Shown here piece by piece: positions 8,744 to 18,041 of a DNA stretch of 64,000 bases. This stretch comes from DASZTV01 sp035548125 (lineage in GTDB: Bacteria > Actinomycetota > Actinomycetes > JAFAQI01). Positions within the stretch are counted from its first letter, which is position 1, and each line of letters begins with the position of its first letter. A program made the translations under genes and the position numbers. The stretch is from contig DASZTV010000105.1 in the NCBI GenBank assembly GCA_035548125.1, positions 1-64,000 on the forward strand, in the 5' to 3' direction. The notes under the pieces are model-generated. The model had not been told where the DNA came from and did no database searches. It saw only the letters and a program-made list of their open reading frames with translations.

Positions 8744-9795
8744 CGGCGCCATGGCGCGGGGTGATCGAGGAGTTCCGCGACCGGCTACCGGTCAGTGACG
8801 CGACTCCTGTCGTCACGTTGCGCGAGGGCGGGACCCCTCTGCTGCCGGCACCGGAACTGTCGAAGCTCACCGGTTGCGACGTCCATCTGAAGGTCGAGGG
8901 GCTCAACCCGACCGGTTCGTTCAAGGACCGCGGCATGACGATGGCGATCAGCAAGGCCGCCGAGGAAGGCGCGAAGGCCGTCATCTGCGCGTCGACCGGC
9001 AACACCTCGGCGAGCGCCGCGGCCTACGCCGTCCGCGCCGGCATGGTCTGCGCTGTTCTCGTCCCGCGCGGCAAGATCGCGATGGGAAAGCTGGCCCAGG
9101 CGCTGGTTCACGGTGCGCACCTGCTGCAGGTGGACGGCAACTTCGACGACTGCCTGAACCTTGCTCGCGACCTCGCCGACAAGTACCCGGTCTCCCTCGT
9201 CAACTCCGTCAACGAGTTCCGCATCGAGGGCCAGAAGACGGCGTCGTTCGAGATCTGCGACGCGCTCGGCGACGCCCCCGACGTGCACTGCCTGCCGGTC
9301 GGCAACGCCGGCAACATCACGGCGTACTGGAAGGGCTACGTGGAGTACGCCAATGACAAGGTGTCGACCAAGCGTCCGGTGATGCGCGGGTTCCAGGCGG
9401 CCGGCGCCGCCCCGATTGTCAACGGTGCGCCGGTCCACGCGCCGTCGACGATCGCCACTGCCATCCGGATCGGCAACCCCGCGTCGTGGCAGCAGGCGCT
9501 GGCCGCGCGCGACGAGTCCGGCGGCGCGATCGAAGCCGTCACGGATCGCGACATCCTCGCGGCGTACCGGCTGCTCGCCAGACAGGAAGGCGTGTTCGTC
9601 GAGCCCGCCAGTGCGGCGAGCGTCGCCGGGCTGCTCCAGGCGCACGCCGCCGGGACGCTCGGCACCGGGCTGCGAGTCGTCTGCACCGTCACCGGGAACG
9701 GCCTGAAGGACCCGGAGTGGGCGATCGCGGGTGCTCCGGCACCGACCACCATCGCTGCGGACGTATCGGCCGCGGCAGAGGCACTAGGGCTTTAG
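8740..9795 (+). CDS. thrC: Threonine synthase
   Basis: A 351-residue PLP fold II enzyme that converts O-phosphohomoserine to threonine. The PLP lysine is Lys62 in PTGSFKDRG; the phosphate-binding loop is PVGNAGNIT; STGNTSAS is the substrate loop. The GTG at 8740 overlaps the hom stop (GTGA) and gives the usual short actinobacterial form. The frame is open further upstream only because it overlaps hom. thrB begins with no spacing after the stop. Confidence 0.95.
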   Translation: MTAPWRGVIEEFRDRLPVSDATPVVTLREGGTPLLPAPELSKLTGCDVHLKVEGLNPTGSFKDRGMTMAISKAAEEGAKAVICASTGNTSASAAAYAVRAGMVCAVLVPRGKIAMGKLAQALVHGAHLLQVDGNFDDCLNLARDLADKYPVSLVNSVNEFRIEGQKTASFEICDALGDAPDVHCLPVGNAGNITAYWKGYVEYANDKVSTKRPVMRGFQAAGAAPIVNGAPVHAPSTIATAIRIGNPASWQQALAARDESGGAIEAVTDRDILAAYRLLARQEGVFVEPASAASVAGLLQAHAAGTLGTGLRVVCTVTGNGLKDPEWAIAGAPAPTTIAADVSAAAEALGL

Positions 9796-10719
9796 ATGGC
9801 ACGTCGGTCAGGTCCGGTCTTCCGGGCGGCGGCACTGCGGGTGCGGGTGCCGGCGACGAGCGCCAACCTCGGCCCGGGCTTCGACGCCCTCGGTCTGTCC
9901 CTCGCGCTGTACGACGACGTGGTGGTCCGCGTGACCGACGAGCCCGGGCTGTCGGTCGACGTGGCCGGCATGGGTGCGGCGAGCGTTCCGCGCAACGCGC
10001 GGCACCTGGTCGTCCGGTCGATGCGCGCGACGTTCAAGCTGCTCGGCGGCGCACCGGCGGGCCTCGAGGTGGTGTGTGCCAATCGGATCCCGCACAGTCG
10101 TGGTCTCGGTTCGTCGGCTGCGGCGATCGTCGCGGGCGTCGTGGCGGCACGCGGCCTGGTCGTCGGGGCCAACGAGCGGATGGATGACGCCGCCGCTCTG
10201 GCCCACGCCAGCGAGCTCGAAGGTCACCCGGACAACGTGGCGGCGTGCCTGCTCGGCGGCCTGACGATCGCGTGGACCGACAACGACGGCGCGCATGCGC
10301 TGCAGGCACCAGTGTCCGGCGCGCTCGCCCCGGTTGCGTTCGTACCCGGCTCGGGCTCGTCCACCAAGGCCGCCCGCAAGCTGTTGCCGGAGTCGGTCTC
10401 CCACGCAGACGCAGTGGCCAACGCGGCGCGATCGGCGCTGCTGGTGGAGGCGCTGCGCTCGCATCCCGACGACCTGATGGCGGCCACCGAAGATCGGTTG
10501 CACCAGCCGTACCGCGCGTCCGCCATGCCGCGGACTGCCGCCCTCGTCAGCGAGCTGCGCGAGGCAGGCATCCCCGCCGTCGTGTCGGGCGCTGGTCCGA
10601 CCGTCCTCGCGTTGACCACGACGCAGACCCGGGCCCGCGCGGAGGGATACGCGCGCCGCGGCTGGACCGCATTGCCACTGGACGTCGACACCAAGGGCGC
10701 CCACATCGCCCCCCTGTAG
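9796..10719 (+). CDS. thrB: Homoserine kinase
   Basis: GHMP-family kinase of 307 residues that phosphorylates homoserine. The family signatures are PATSANLGPGFDALG near the N-terminus, the ATP loop SRGLGSSAAAI, and the C-terminal SGAGPTVLAL. The ATG follows the thrC stop directly (TAG-ATG), so it is part of the lysA-hom-thrC-thrB operon. It lies downstream of thrC, the usual actinobacterial order. Confidence 0.95.
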   Translation: MARRSGPVFRAAALRVRVPATSANLGPGFDALGLSLALYDDVVVRVTDEPGLSVDVAGMGAASVPRNARHLVVRSMRATFKLLGGAPAGLEVVCANRIPHSRGLGSSAAAIVAGVVAARGLVVGANERMDDAAALAHASELEGHPDNVAACLLGGLTIAWTDNDGAHALQAPVSGALAPVAFVPGSGSSTKAARKLLPESVSHADAVANAARSALLVEALRSHPDDLMAATEDRLHQPYRASAMPRTAALVSELREAGIPAVVSGAGPTVLALTTTQTRARAEGYARRGWTALPLDVDTKGAHIAPL

Positions 10720-11016
10720 CAGCTGTCCTGAGCGTGCGGTCGTGCTCCTTCGAACGGGCGCGGCGGAATAGGGGCTGGGGGACCTCTGTTGGCACAGGTA
10801 GGAGCCCCCTACTAGTCTGGGGCCGTACAGCCGCCCCGTTGGGGCGAGGTTCCCGCTCTGCAGGCGAGTCAGCGATTCCGGCAGCGAGCACCAGAGCCCG
10901 TTCGTCGACATCCGATCCGCTCACTTCCCAGGCCTCACCAGGTCAAGCGCGAGGACCCACGGTGCGTTGCGGCATGACGCCCGTCGCACCGCTGAGAAAG
11001 CAAGGAAGGACCGAGA
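10720..11016 (+). other. thrB-rho intergenic region: rho leader
   Basis: No gene is seen in these 297 bases. They hold a promoter candidate (10789-10818), a perfect hairpin CGCCCC-GTT-GGGGCG (10832-10846) just after it that is not followed by a T-run, and the rho ribosome binding site AAGGAAGGA (about 1001-1009 of the 11 kb line, that is 11002-11010). The about 190-base 5' leader between the promoter and rho is long for this gene-dense segment and could serve autoregulation of Rho; that is inference. Confidence 0.5.
10789..10818 (+). promoter_or_regulatory. Candidate rho promoter
   Basis: TTGGCA (10789-10794) and TAGTCT (10813-10818) are separated by 18 bases and resemble the -35 and TAnnnT -10 elements of housekeeping actinobacterial promoters. 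The position, about 200 bases ahead of rho, fits a separate transcript with a long leader. No transcript data are available. Confidence 0.4.
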
Positions 11017-12753
11017 GTGAGCGAAACTCACGACAACGCTTCGACGGCGACCACCGGCCGCCGCAAGGGGCTGTCCGGGATGTTGCTGCCCGAGCTCCAG
11101 ACGCTCGCCGGAGACCTAGGCATCACCGGCACCGCCAAGATGCGCAAGGGCGAGCTGATCGAGGCGATCCAGGCCAAGCAGGGTGGCGGGCCCAAGGCAT
11201 CGAGCGCGCCGCGCACTGCCCCAGCCTCCGACGACAGGGCTCCCGACAACCGAGCCTCCGACAATGGTTCCTCGGACACGGCACCGTCGAACGGCTCGCG
11301 GACCCGCAACGACCGCGAGGACCGTCAGTCCGACGACCGTCCGCAGCGGGACAACCGCCAGGGTGGCAGCGGCAACAACGGGCAGCGCAACAGCAATGGC
11401 CAGCGCAACTCCCAGCGTGACGGCGGCCAGCGCGACAACGCGCAAGGCGGTGGCCAGAACAGCAACCGTCAGAGCGGCGGACAGAACGATGACGGCCCGC
11501 GTGACGACGACGAGTTCGGCGGCGGGCGCTCGCGCCGAGGGCGGTTCCGCGAGCGCAACCGCGGCCGAGGGGGCCGTGACCGGTTCGGTAACGACGCCGA
11601 GCCCGTGATCAACGACGATGACATCCTGGTGCCGGTCGGCGGCATCGTCGACATCCTTGACAACTACGCGTTCGTCCGGACCAGTGGCTACCTGTCCAGC
11701 CCCGACGACGTCTACGTTTCGCTGTCGCAGGTACGCCGGTACGGCCTGCGCAAGGGTGACGCGGTGACCGGCGCGGTGAAGCAGCCGCGCGAGGGCGAGC
11801 GCCGCGAGAAGTTCAACGCGCTGGTCCGGCTGGACACCGTCAACGGGGTCGACCCCGAGGAGGCCAAGAAGCGCCCGGACTTCGCCAAGCTGATCCCGCT
11901 CTACCCGCAGGAGCGGCTGCGGCTGGAGACCGAGCCCAACATCTACACGACCCGGGTCATCGACCTCGTGGCGCCGCTCGGCAAGGGCCAGCGCGGCCTC
12001 ATCGTCTCCCCGCCCAAGGCGGGAAAGACGATGGTGCTTCAGGCGATCGCCAACGCCATCACCACGAACAACCCCGAGTGCCACCTGATGGTCGTGCTGG
12101 TCGACGAGCGGCCTGAAGAGGTCACCGACATGCAGCGGTCCGTGAAGGGCGAGGTCATCGCCTCGACCTTCGACCGCCCGCCGTCGGACCACACCAGCGT
12201 CGCGGAGCTGTCGATCGAGCGTGCCAAGCGGCTCGTCGAGCTGGGGCATGACGTCGTCGTGCTGCTCGACTCGATCACCCGGCTGGGCCGCGCCTACAAC
12301 CTGGCGGCTCCGGCCAGCGGCCGGATCCTCTCCGGGGGTGTCGACTCGACGGCGCTCTATCCGCCGAAGCGGTTCCTCGGCGCCGCCCGGAACATCGAGA
12401 ACGGTGGCTCGCTCACCATCCTGGCCACCGCGCTGGTCGAGACCGGATCGACCATGGACACGGTGATCTTCGAGGAGTTCAAGGGCACCGGCAACATGGA
12501 GCTCAAGCTCGACCGCAAGCTCGCGGACAAGCGGATCTTCCCGGCGGTCGACATCGACCCCTCGGGCACCCGCAAGGAGGAGATCCTGCTCGCCCCGGAA
12601 GAGCTGCAGATCATCTGGAAGCTTCGCAAGGTGCTTCACGCGCTGGACTCGCAGCAAGGGATGGAGCTGCTTCTGTCCAAGCTGAAGGAGACCTCGAGCA
12701 ACTACGAGTTCCTCCTGCAGGTCCAGAAGACCTCTCCCGCGGAAGGCGCCTAG
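11017..12753 (+). CDS. rho: Transcription termination factor Rho
   Basis: Hexameric RNA-dependent ATPase/helicase that ends transcription, 578 residues. The N-terminal Rho_N (SAP-like) segment is at about 10-55. Residues about 58-195 are a low-complexity insertion dominated by Asn, Gln, Arg, Gly and Asp, ending in an RGG-like stretch. The cold-shock RNA-binding domain follows (about 200-275), then the ATPase core with Walker A SPPKAGKT, Walker B VVVLLDSITRL, and the C-terminal FEEFKGTGNMEL region. Large charged insertions before the RNA-binding domain are known from actinobacterial Rho proteins. Start GTG 11017 has a strong AAGGAAGGA site 6-8 bases upstream. Confidence 0.97.
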   Translation: MSETHDNASTATTGRRKGLSGMLLPELQTLAGDLGITGTAKMRKGELIEAIQAKQGGGPKASSAPRTAPASDDRAPDNRASDNGSSDTAPSNGSRTRNDREDRQSDDRPQRDNRQGGSGNNGQRNSNGQRNSQRDGGQRDNAQGGGQNSNRQSGGQNDDGPRDDDEFGGGRSRRGRFRERNRGRGGRDRFGNDAEPVINDDDILVPVGGIVDILDNYAFVRTSGYLSSPDDVYVSLSQVRRYGLRKGDAVTGAVKQPREGERREKFNALVRLDTVNGVDPEEAKKRPDFAKLIPLYPQERLRLETEPNIYTTRVIDLVAPLGKGQRGLIVSPPKAGKTMVLQAIANAITTNNPECHLMVVLVDERPEEVTDMQRSVKGEVIASTFDRPPSDHTSVAELSIERAKRLVELGHDVVVLLDSITRLGRAYNLAAPASGRILSGGVDSTALYPPKRFLGAARNIENGGSLTILATALVETGSTMDTVIFEEFKGTGNMELKLDRKLADKRIFPAVDIDPSGTRKEEILLAPEELQIIWKLRKVLHALDSQQGMELLLSKLKETSSNYEFLLQVQKTSPAEGA

Positions 12754-12800
12754 GAACACGCGCGAGGCCTGACGCGTTGTGCTTCAGGCACACTGGACCT

Positions 12801-12829
12801 ACCGGTACCGGTTCACCCCGTCCGCGGGG
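12801..12829 (+). promoter_or_regulatory. Palindrome and hairpin ahead of rpmE
   Basis: A perfect 12-base palindrome ACCGGTACCGGT (12801-12812) is followed by a short hairpin CCCCG-TCCG-CGGGG (12816-12829), 33 bases before the rpmE start. They could mark the end of the rho transcript, an operator, or a leader structure for L31. No T-run follows, so a classical terminator is not supported. Confidence 0.35.
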
Positions 12830-12861
12830 ACCCGGCGACCACCATCGATGAGGAGCAAGCT

Positions 12862-13068
12862 GTGAAGCCCGACATTCACCCTGAGTACGTCGAGACGACG
12901 GTCACCTGCACGTGCGGCAACACGTTCACGACGCGCAGCACCGCCAAGAACGGCGTGATCCACGCCGACGTGTGCTCCGCCTGCCACCCCTTCTACACGG
13001 GCAAGCAGAAGATCCTCGACACCGGTGGCCGCGTGGCCCGTTTCGAGCAGAGGTACAAGAAGAAGTAG
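12862..13068 (+). CDS. rpmE: 50S ribosomal protein L31, zinc-binding (C+) form
   Basis: A 68-residue ribosomal protein of the large subunit. It keeps the zinc ligands CxC (TCTCGN) and CxxC (CSACHPFYTG), so it is the zinc-dependent type rather than the zinc-free paralogue used under zinc starvation. GTG 12862 has GAGGAG 10-13 bases upstream. Placement between rho and prfA is typical of actinomycetes. Confidence 0.96.
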   Translation: MKPDIHPEYVETTVTCTCGNTFTTRSTAKNGVIHADVCSACHPFYTGKQKILDTGGRVARFEQRYKKK

Positions 13069-13116
13069 CTGCGGTCAGCGTCGTCTGACCCATCGCTACT
13101 CACCCCGGAGTCCGGA

Positions 13117-14172
<1,056 letters not shown>

Positions 14173-14182
14173 GCGACCCGGC

Positions 14183-14968
14183 GTGATCTCCGTCCGGGAA
14201 GCCGCCGAGCAGCTTGCCGCTGCGGGAGTGCCGAGTGCCGTGAACGATGCCCGCCTCCTGCTGCAGCACGCCTCGGCGACCGGATCCGACGTGAGCGATC
14301 TGCTCGCACGCCGCGCCGCCCGGGTGCCGCTGCAGCACATCGTCGGCTCGACGGGGTTTCGCTACCTCGAGCTGATGGTGGGTCCCGGAGTGTTCGTACC
14401 GCGGCCGGAAAGCGAGTTGCTGGTCGACGCGGTGCTGGCAGCGATCGCGCCGGCCGGCTCGCCGCGGGTCGTCGACCTGTGCGCGGGGAGCGGCGCGATC
14501 GGCCTGTCCGTGGCGCACGAGCACCCGACGGTCGAGGTGGATCTCGTCGAGGCATCCGCCGCGGCGGTGGAGTGGCTCCGCCGCAACGCGGCGGGCAGGT
14601 CGCGGGTGACGATCCATCACGCGGACCTCGCCGCGGCCCCGACCGGCTCGGACGGCATGATCGACGTCGTCGTGTCCAACCCGCCCTACGTCGCGACTCA
14701 CGAGCGCGCGCAGGTCGATCCGGAGGTCCGTGACCACGATCCGGACGTCGCGCTGTGGGCGGGCGACGACGGTCTCGACGTGATCCGGCTGGTCGCCGAC
14801 CGCGCCAAGGTGCTGCTGCGCCCCGGTGGCTCCCTCGTCGTCGAGCACTCGGACCGGCAGGGCGAGTCCGTGCCCTCTCTTTTCGCCGCCGCCGGGTTCG
14901 ACGATGTCGCGGACCATCTCGACCTGACCGGCCGGCCGCGCTTCACGACGGCGGTGTGGCGCGGATGA
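14183..14968 (+). CDS. prmC: Release factor glutamine methyltransferase
   Basis: A 261-residue SAM-dependent methyltransferase that N5-methylates the GGQ glutamine of release factors. The SAM site is VVDLCAGSGAIGLSVA and the catalytic NPPY motif is in VVVSNPPYVAT; an N-terminal helical domain (about 1-65) binds the release factor. GTG 14183 is 10 bases after prfA; the frame is open upstream only within prfA. The stop overlaps the ATG of tsaC. Confidence 0.94.
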   Translation: MISVREAAEQLAAAGVPSAVNDARLLLQHASATGSDVSDLLARRAARVPLQHIVGSTGFRYLELMVGPGVFVPRPESELLVDAVLAAIAPAGSPRVVDLCAGSGAIGLSVAHEHPTVEVDLVEASAAAVEWLRRNAAGRSRVTIHHADLAAAPTGSDGMIDVVVSNPPYVATHERAQVDPEVRDHDPDVALWAGDDGLDVIRLVADRAKVLLRPGGSLVVEHSDRQGESVPSLFAAAGFDDVADHLDLTGRPRFTTAVWRG

Positions 14969-15612
14969 GCAGGGTGTACGACTGCGGCACCGCCGAAGAG
15001 CGGGAGGTCGGCCTGGAGGAGGCCGCCGCCGCGATACGCAGCGGCGAGCTGGTGGTGCTGCCCACCGACACGGTCTACGGCGTCGGAGCGGATGCCTTTC
15101 TGCCCTCGGCGGTCGAGGCGCTGCTCGCCGCGAAGGGCCGCGACCGCAGCATGCCCGTTCCGGTCCTCGTCGCGTCGCCGAGCATGTTGACCGCGGTCGT
15201 CGATCAGATGCCGGAACAGGCGGTCGCGCTCAGCGAGAAGTTCTGGCCGGGCGCGCTGACGCTCGTGATGCGCCACACCGCGCATCTGGCGTGGGACCTG
15301 GGCGACAGCAAGGGGACCGTTGCCGTGCGGATGCCGGCCAACACGCTCGCGCAGGACCTGATCAGCCGGACCGGTCCGCTCGCCGTCTCGAGTGCGAACC
15401 GTTCGGGGCACGAGGCGGCCACCACGATGATGGACGCTCGGCTTCAGCTCGGCGCGTCGGTCAGCGTGTATCTCGACGATGGGCCGAGCGGCGGGTCCGT
15501 CGCGTCGACGATCATCGACGTGACGGGTGAGCGGCCCCGACTGCTCCGCGCGGGAGCGCTGGACCTTGCCGCGTTGCGCGAAGTGGTCGCCGATCTCGAG
15601 GGCGAGAGTTGA
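14965..15612 (+). CDS. tsaC: L-threonylcarbamoyladenylate synthase (Sua5/YwlC/TsaC family)
   Basis: A 215-residue enzyme making threonylcarbamoyl-AMP from threonine, bicarbonate and ATP for the t6A37 modification of ANN-decoding tRNAs. It carries the YrdC-domain motifs VLPTDTVYGVGADAF, KGRDRSMPVPVLV, FWPGALTLVM and SSANRSG. There is no C-terminal Sua5 extension, so it is the short form. The ATG at 14965 overlaps the prmC stop (ATGA). The stop overlaps the TTG start of the phosphatase. Confidence 0.93.
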   Translation: MSRVYDCGTAEEREVGLEEAAAAIRSGELVVLPTDTVYGVGADAFLPSAVEALLAAKGRDRSMPVPVLVASPSMLTAVVDQMPEQAVALSEKFWPGALTLVMRHTAHLAWDLGDSKGTVAVRMPANTLAQDLISRTGPLAVSSANRSGHEAATTMMDARLQLGASVSVYLDDGPSGGSVASTIIDVTGERPRLLRAGALDLAALREVVADLEGES

Positions 15613-16202
15613 CCGAAGCCGACCTCTACCGGGTTCTCGTGGTCTGTACCGGCAACATCTGCCGCTCGCCGTTCGCGGAGCGGCTGCTGCGGGCGCGCCT
15701 CGACGCCGCCCTCGGGCCCGCCGCGAGGCGGATCGAGGTCCGGAGCGCCGGCACCTACGGCCTGGTCGGCGAGCCGATGATGCCGGAGGCGGCGCAGACC
15801 CTGGTCGGTTACGGCGGCCGGCCGGACGGCTTCGCCGCGTGCGCGCTCGCACCCGAGCAGATCGAGCTGGCCGATCTGGTTCTCGGGCTGACCCGCGAGC
15901 ATCGCGGCGCCGTCGTCACGATGGTGCCGCGCGCCGCGTCACGGACGGTGACCCTGCGGGAGTACGCCCGGCTGCTCGGCGGCGTGACGGCAGACGACGT
16001 CGCAGCCGCGGGCGCAGACCCGGTCGCGCGCTTCCGCGCAATCACTGCCGCGGCCTTCGGTCGCCGTGGTTTCGCGCCGCCCGAACGGCCCGAGGACGAC
16101 GACGTACCCGACCCGTACGGCGGGCCGATGGCGGCGTACGAACGGGCCGCGGCGATGATCTCCGACGCCTTGGACGTGCCGCTCTCGCTGTTGTCGCCGT
16201 AG
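15609..16202 (+). CDS. Low-molecular-weight protein-tyrosine phosphatase family protein
   Basis: A 197-residue phosphatase of the LMW-PTP/arsenate reductase fold. The P-loop is CTGNICRS (Cys13, Arg19) and the general acid region is DVPDPYGG near residue 160. It is longer than the about 150 residues of the minimal family because of an insertion at about 85-150. Context beside a polyprenyl-phosphate sugar transferase suggests regulation of envelope or exopolysaccharide synthesis, as known for related enzymes, but its substrate is not shown. The TTG at 15609 overlapping the tsaC stop (TTGA) is the only start that keeps the whole fold. Confidence 0.88.
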   Translation: MTEADLYRVLVVCTGNICRSPFAERLLRARLDAALGPAARRIEVRSAGTYGLVGEPMMPEAAQTLVGYGGRPDGFAACALAPEQIELADLVLGLTREHRGAVVTMVPRAASRTVTLREYARLLGGVTADDVAAAGADPVARFRAITAAAFGRRGFAPPERPEDDDVPDPYGGPMAAYERAAAMISDALDVPLSLLSP

Positions 16203-16304
16203 CACTGCCTCGCCGAAACGCCCAGCGTTGTCGGGTGGCCGCCCACGCGCCGCGGCCGTCGTACAGTGAGCGAACGTCGAGACGGAGGGAGGTCACGGCC
16301 CGCC

Positions 16305-17417
16305 GTGCGCGAGTACGTGCTCACCGGTGTTCTCGTCGCGGCGGTGACGTATCTGCTGACGCCCTACGTGCTGCGGCTCGCTGTCGCGGTCGGGGCGCTC
16401 GCCGAGGTTCGTGACCGAGACGTCCACACCATCCCGACACCACGGATGGGCGGGCTGGCGATGTTCGCCGGGATCTGTTCGGGGCTGCTCGTCGCGAGCC
16501 GGCTACCCACCCTTCATCGCGTCTTCGAGTCCAGTGACGCGCAGGGCGTGCTGTTCGGTGGCGGGGTGCTGGTGCTGCTCGGGGCCGCCGATGACCGGTG
16601 GAGTCTCGATGCGCTGACCAAGCTGGCCGGGCAGATCGTCGCCGCCGGGATCATGGTGCTGCAGGGCGTTCAGCTGCTTTACGTCCCGATCCCGGGCGGC
16701 GGAGCGCTCTCGCTCGACTCCGACCTCGGCGTGCCGATCACGGTGCTGTTCGTGGTGGTCACGATCAACGCCATCAACTTCATCGACGGCCTGGACGGGC
16801 TCGCCGCCGGCGTGGTCGCGATCTCGTCGCTGTCGTTCTTCGCCTACTCCTACGAGCTGTCGGTGGTGCACCACTTCGATCGGGCGACCGCCCCGACGCT
16901 GCTGGCGGCGGTGCTTGCGGGTGCCTGCATCGGGTTCCTGCCCCACAACTTCAACCCGGCGCGGATCTTCATGGGGGACTCGGGCTCGATGCTGCTCGGC
17001 CTGGTCTTCTCCGCCGCGACCGTGAGCCTCACCGGGCAGCTGGATCCCAACGCGATCGGCTACTACGGGTTCGTACCCACCCTGCTACCGCTGCTGCTCC
17101 CGCTCGCGCTGCTGGCGATCCCGTTGGGAGACCTGATACTGGCAGTGGTACGCCGCAGCCGCGCCGGGCAGGCGCCGTGGGCGCCGGACAAGCAACATCT
17201 GCACCACCGGCTGCTTACGCTCGGCCACTCTCACGCGCGAGCGGTCCTGATCATGTACACCTGGTCCGCGCTGATCGCCGGCGGAACGGTCGCGCTCGGC
17301 CTGTCCCACGGCCGTCCGCTCGTGGTCGTCGCAGTCGTGCTCGCGGGCGTCGCCACGCTGCTGGTCGCGACGAATGTCCCCCGTCTGCGTCTGGTGCACA
17401 GAGGTCCGCGCGTCTAG
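16305..17417 (+). CDS. wecA: Undecaprenyl-phosphate GlcNAc-1-phosphate transferase (WecA/Rfe/TagO-like)
   Basis: A 370-residue polytopic membrane enzyme of the MraY/WecA family that transfers a sugar-1-phosphate from a UDP-sugar to a polyprenyl phosphate, starting cell-wall linker or arabinogalactan-type polymer synthesis. It shows IPTPRMGG, the Mg-binding AADDRW, NFIDGLDGLAAG, NPARIFMGDSGS, and the WecA-type HLHHRL loop that separates it from MraY. GTG 16305 was chosen over GTG 16266 because GGAGGGAGG lies 12 bases before it and the protein then begins MREYVLTG as in homologues. Ten or more membrane segments are evident. Confidence 0.88.
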   Translation: MREYVLTGVLVAAVTYLLTPYVLRLAVAVGALAEVRDRDVHTIPTPRMGGLAMFAGICSGLLVASRLPTLHRVFESSDAQGVLFGGGVLVLLGAADDRWSLDALTKLAGQIVAAGIMVLQGVQLLYVPIPGGGALSLDSDLGVPITVLFVVVTINAINFIDGLDGLAAGVVAISSLSFFAYSYELSVVHHFDRATAPTLLAAVLAGACIGFLPHNFNPARIFMGDSGSMLLGLVFSAATVSLTGQLDPNAIGYYGFVPTLLPLLLPLALLAIPLGDLILAVVRRSRAGQAPWAPDKQHLHHRLLTLGHSHARAVLIMYTWSALIAGGTVALGLSHGRPLVVVAVVLAGVATLLVATNVPRLRLVHRGPRV

Positions 17418-17449
17418 TTTGTCCTGTGACGCGGCTTAGGGGAGTGGCC

Positions 17450-18028
17450 ATGGGGACCAGAGTGACAGCGCGGATCGGGGTCGTCGCCGCGGTGGCGAGC
17501 CTCATTGTTGCGCTGCCCGCAACGAGCCTTGCGGCGCCTCGGGTGGTCGCCTCGAAGGGTGTCGGCGACCACTGCCTGGTCGGTACCTGGCGAGCCCGGC
17601 CAGCGGTGGTGAGCATCCGCTTCCACCACAAGAACGTGCGGATGCACTACGGCGGCGGGGACTACATGCACATCACCCGTCACGGCGAGGTCGTCGACAA
17701 CTTCGCCCAGTCGCGCGTCCTGGAGGCATTCCCCGACGGGTTCGAGCTCAAGATGCACATCCGGGGAGTGCTCTACCAGCACTACCGAGGCCTCGAGGGC
17801 ACGTCGGACTCCAAGGGACGCGAGCTGCACGTGCTGCGTGCCACCAACCGGTACTGGGGGTCGGGTAGCTACATCCACGCGACCTACGCCGGCAAGCCGG
17901 TCAAGTTCAAGTTCAAGCAGCTGCACGACTTCTTCGGCGGCTACACCTGCTCCAACACGGCCTTCATCGAGATCGACCAGACGCTCAGCGTCCACCAGAC
18001 CTACTCTCGGCGGTCCTTCACGCCGTGA
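17450..18028 (+). CDS. Secreted protein of unknown function (lipocalin-like pattern)
   Basis: A 192-residue protein with a clear Sec signal peptide: a basic N-terminus (MGTRVTARIG), a hydrophobic core and a cleavage site after SLAA. The mature part contains only two Cys, in DHCLVGTW and YTCSN, placed to form a disulfide. The alternating pattern beginning CLVGTWR suggests a beta-barrel resembling lipocalin-like domains, but I cannot assign a family. ATG 17450 has AGGGGAG upstream; GTG 17426 is also in frame. It sits between wecA and the ATP synthase operon on the same strand, with only 13 bases to the next gene, so it may be transcribed into the atp operon. Confidence 0.75.
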   Translation: MGTRVTARIGVVAAVASLIVALPATSLAAPRVVASKGVGDHCLVGTWRARPAVVSIRFHHKNVRMHYGGGDYMHITRHGEVVDNFAQSRVLEAFPDGFELKMHIRGVLYQHYRGLEGTSDSKGRELHVLRATNRYWGSGSYIHATYAGKPVKFKFKQLHDFFGGYTCSNTAFIEIDQTLSVHQTYSRRSFTP

Positions 18029-18041
18029 TGTCGTACGTGGC

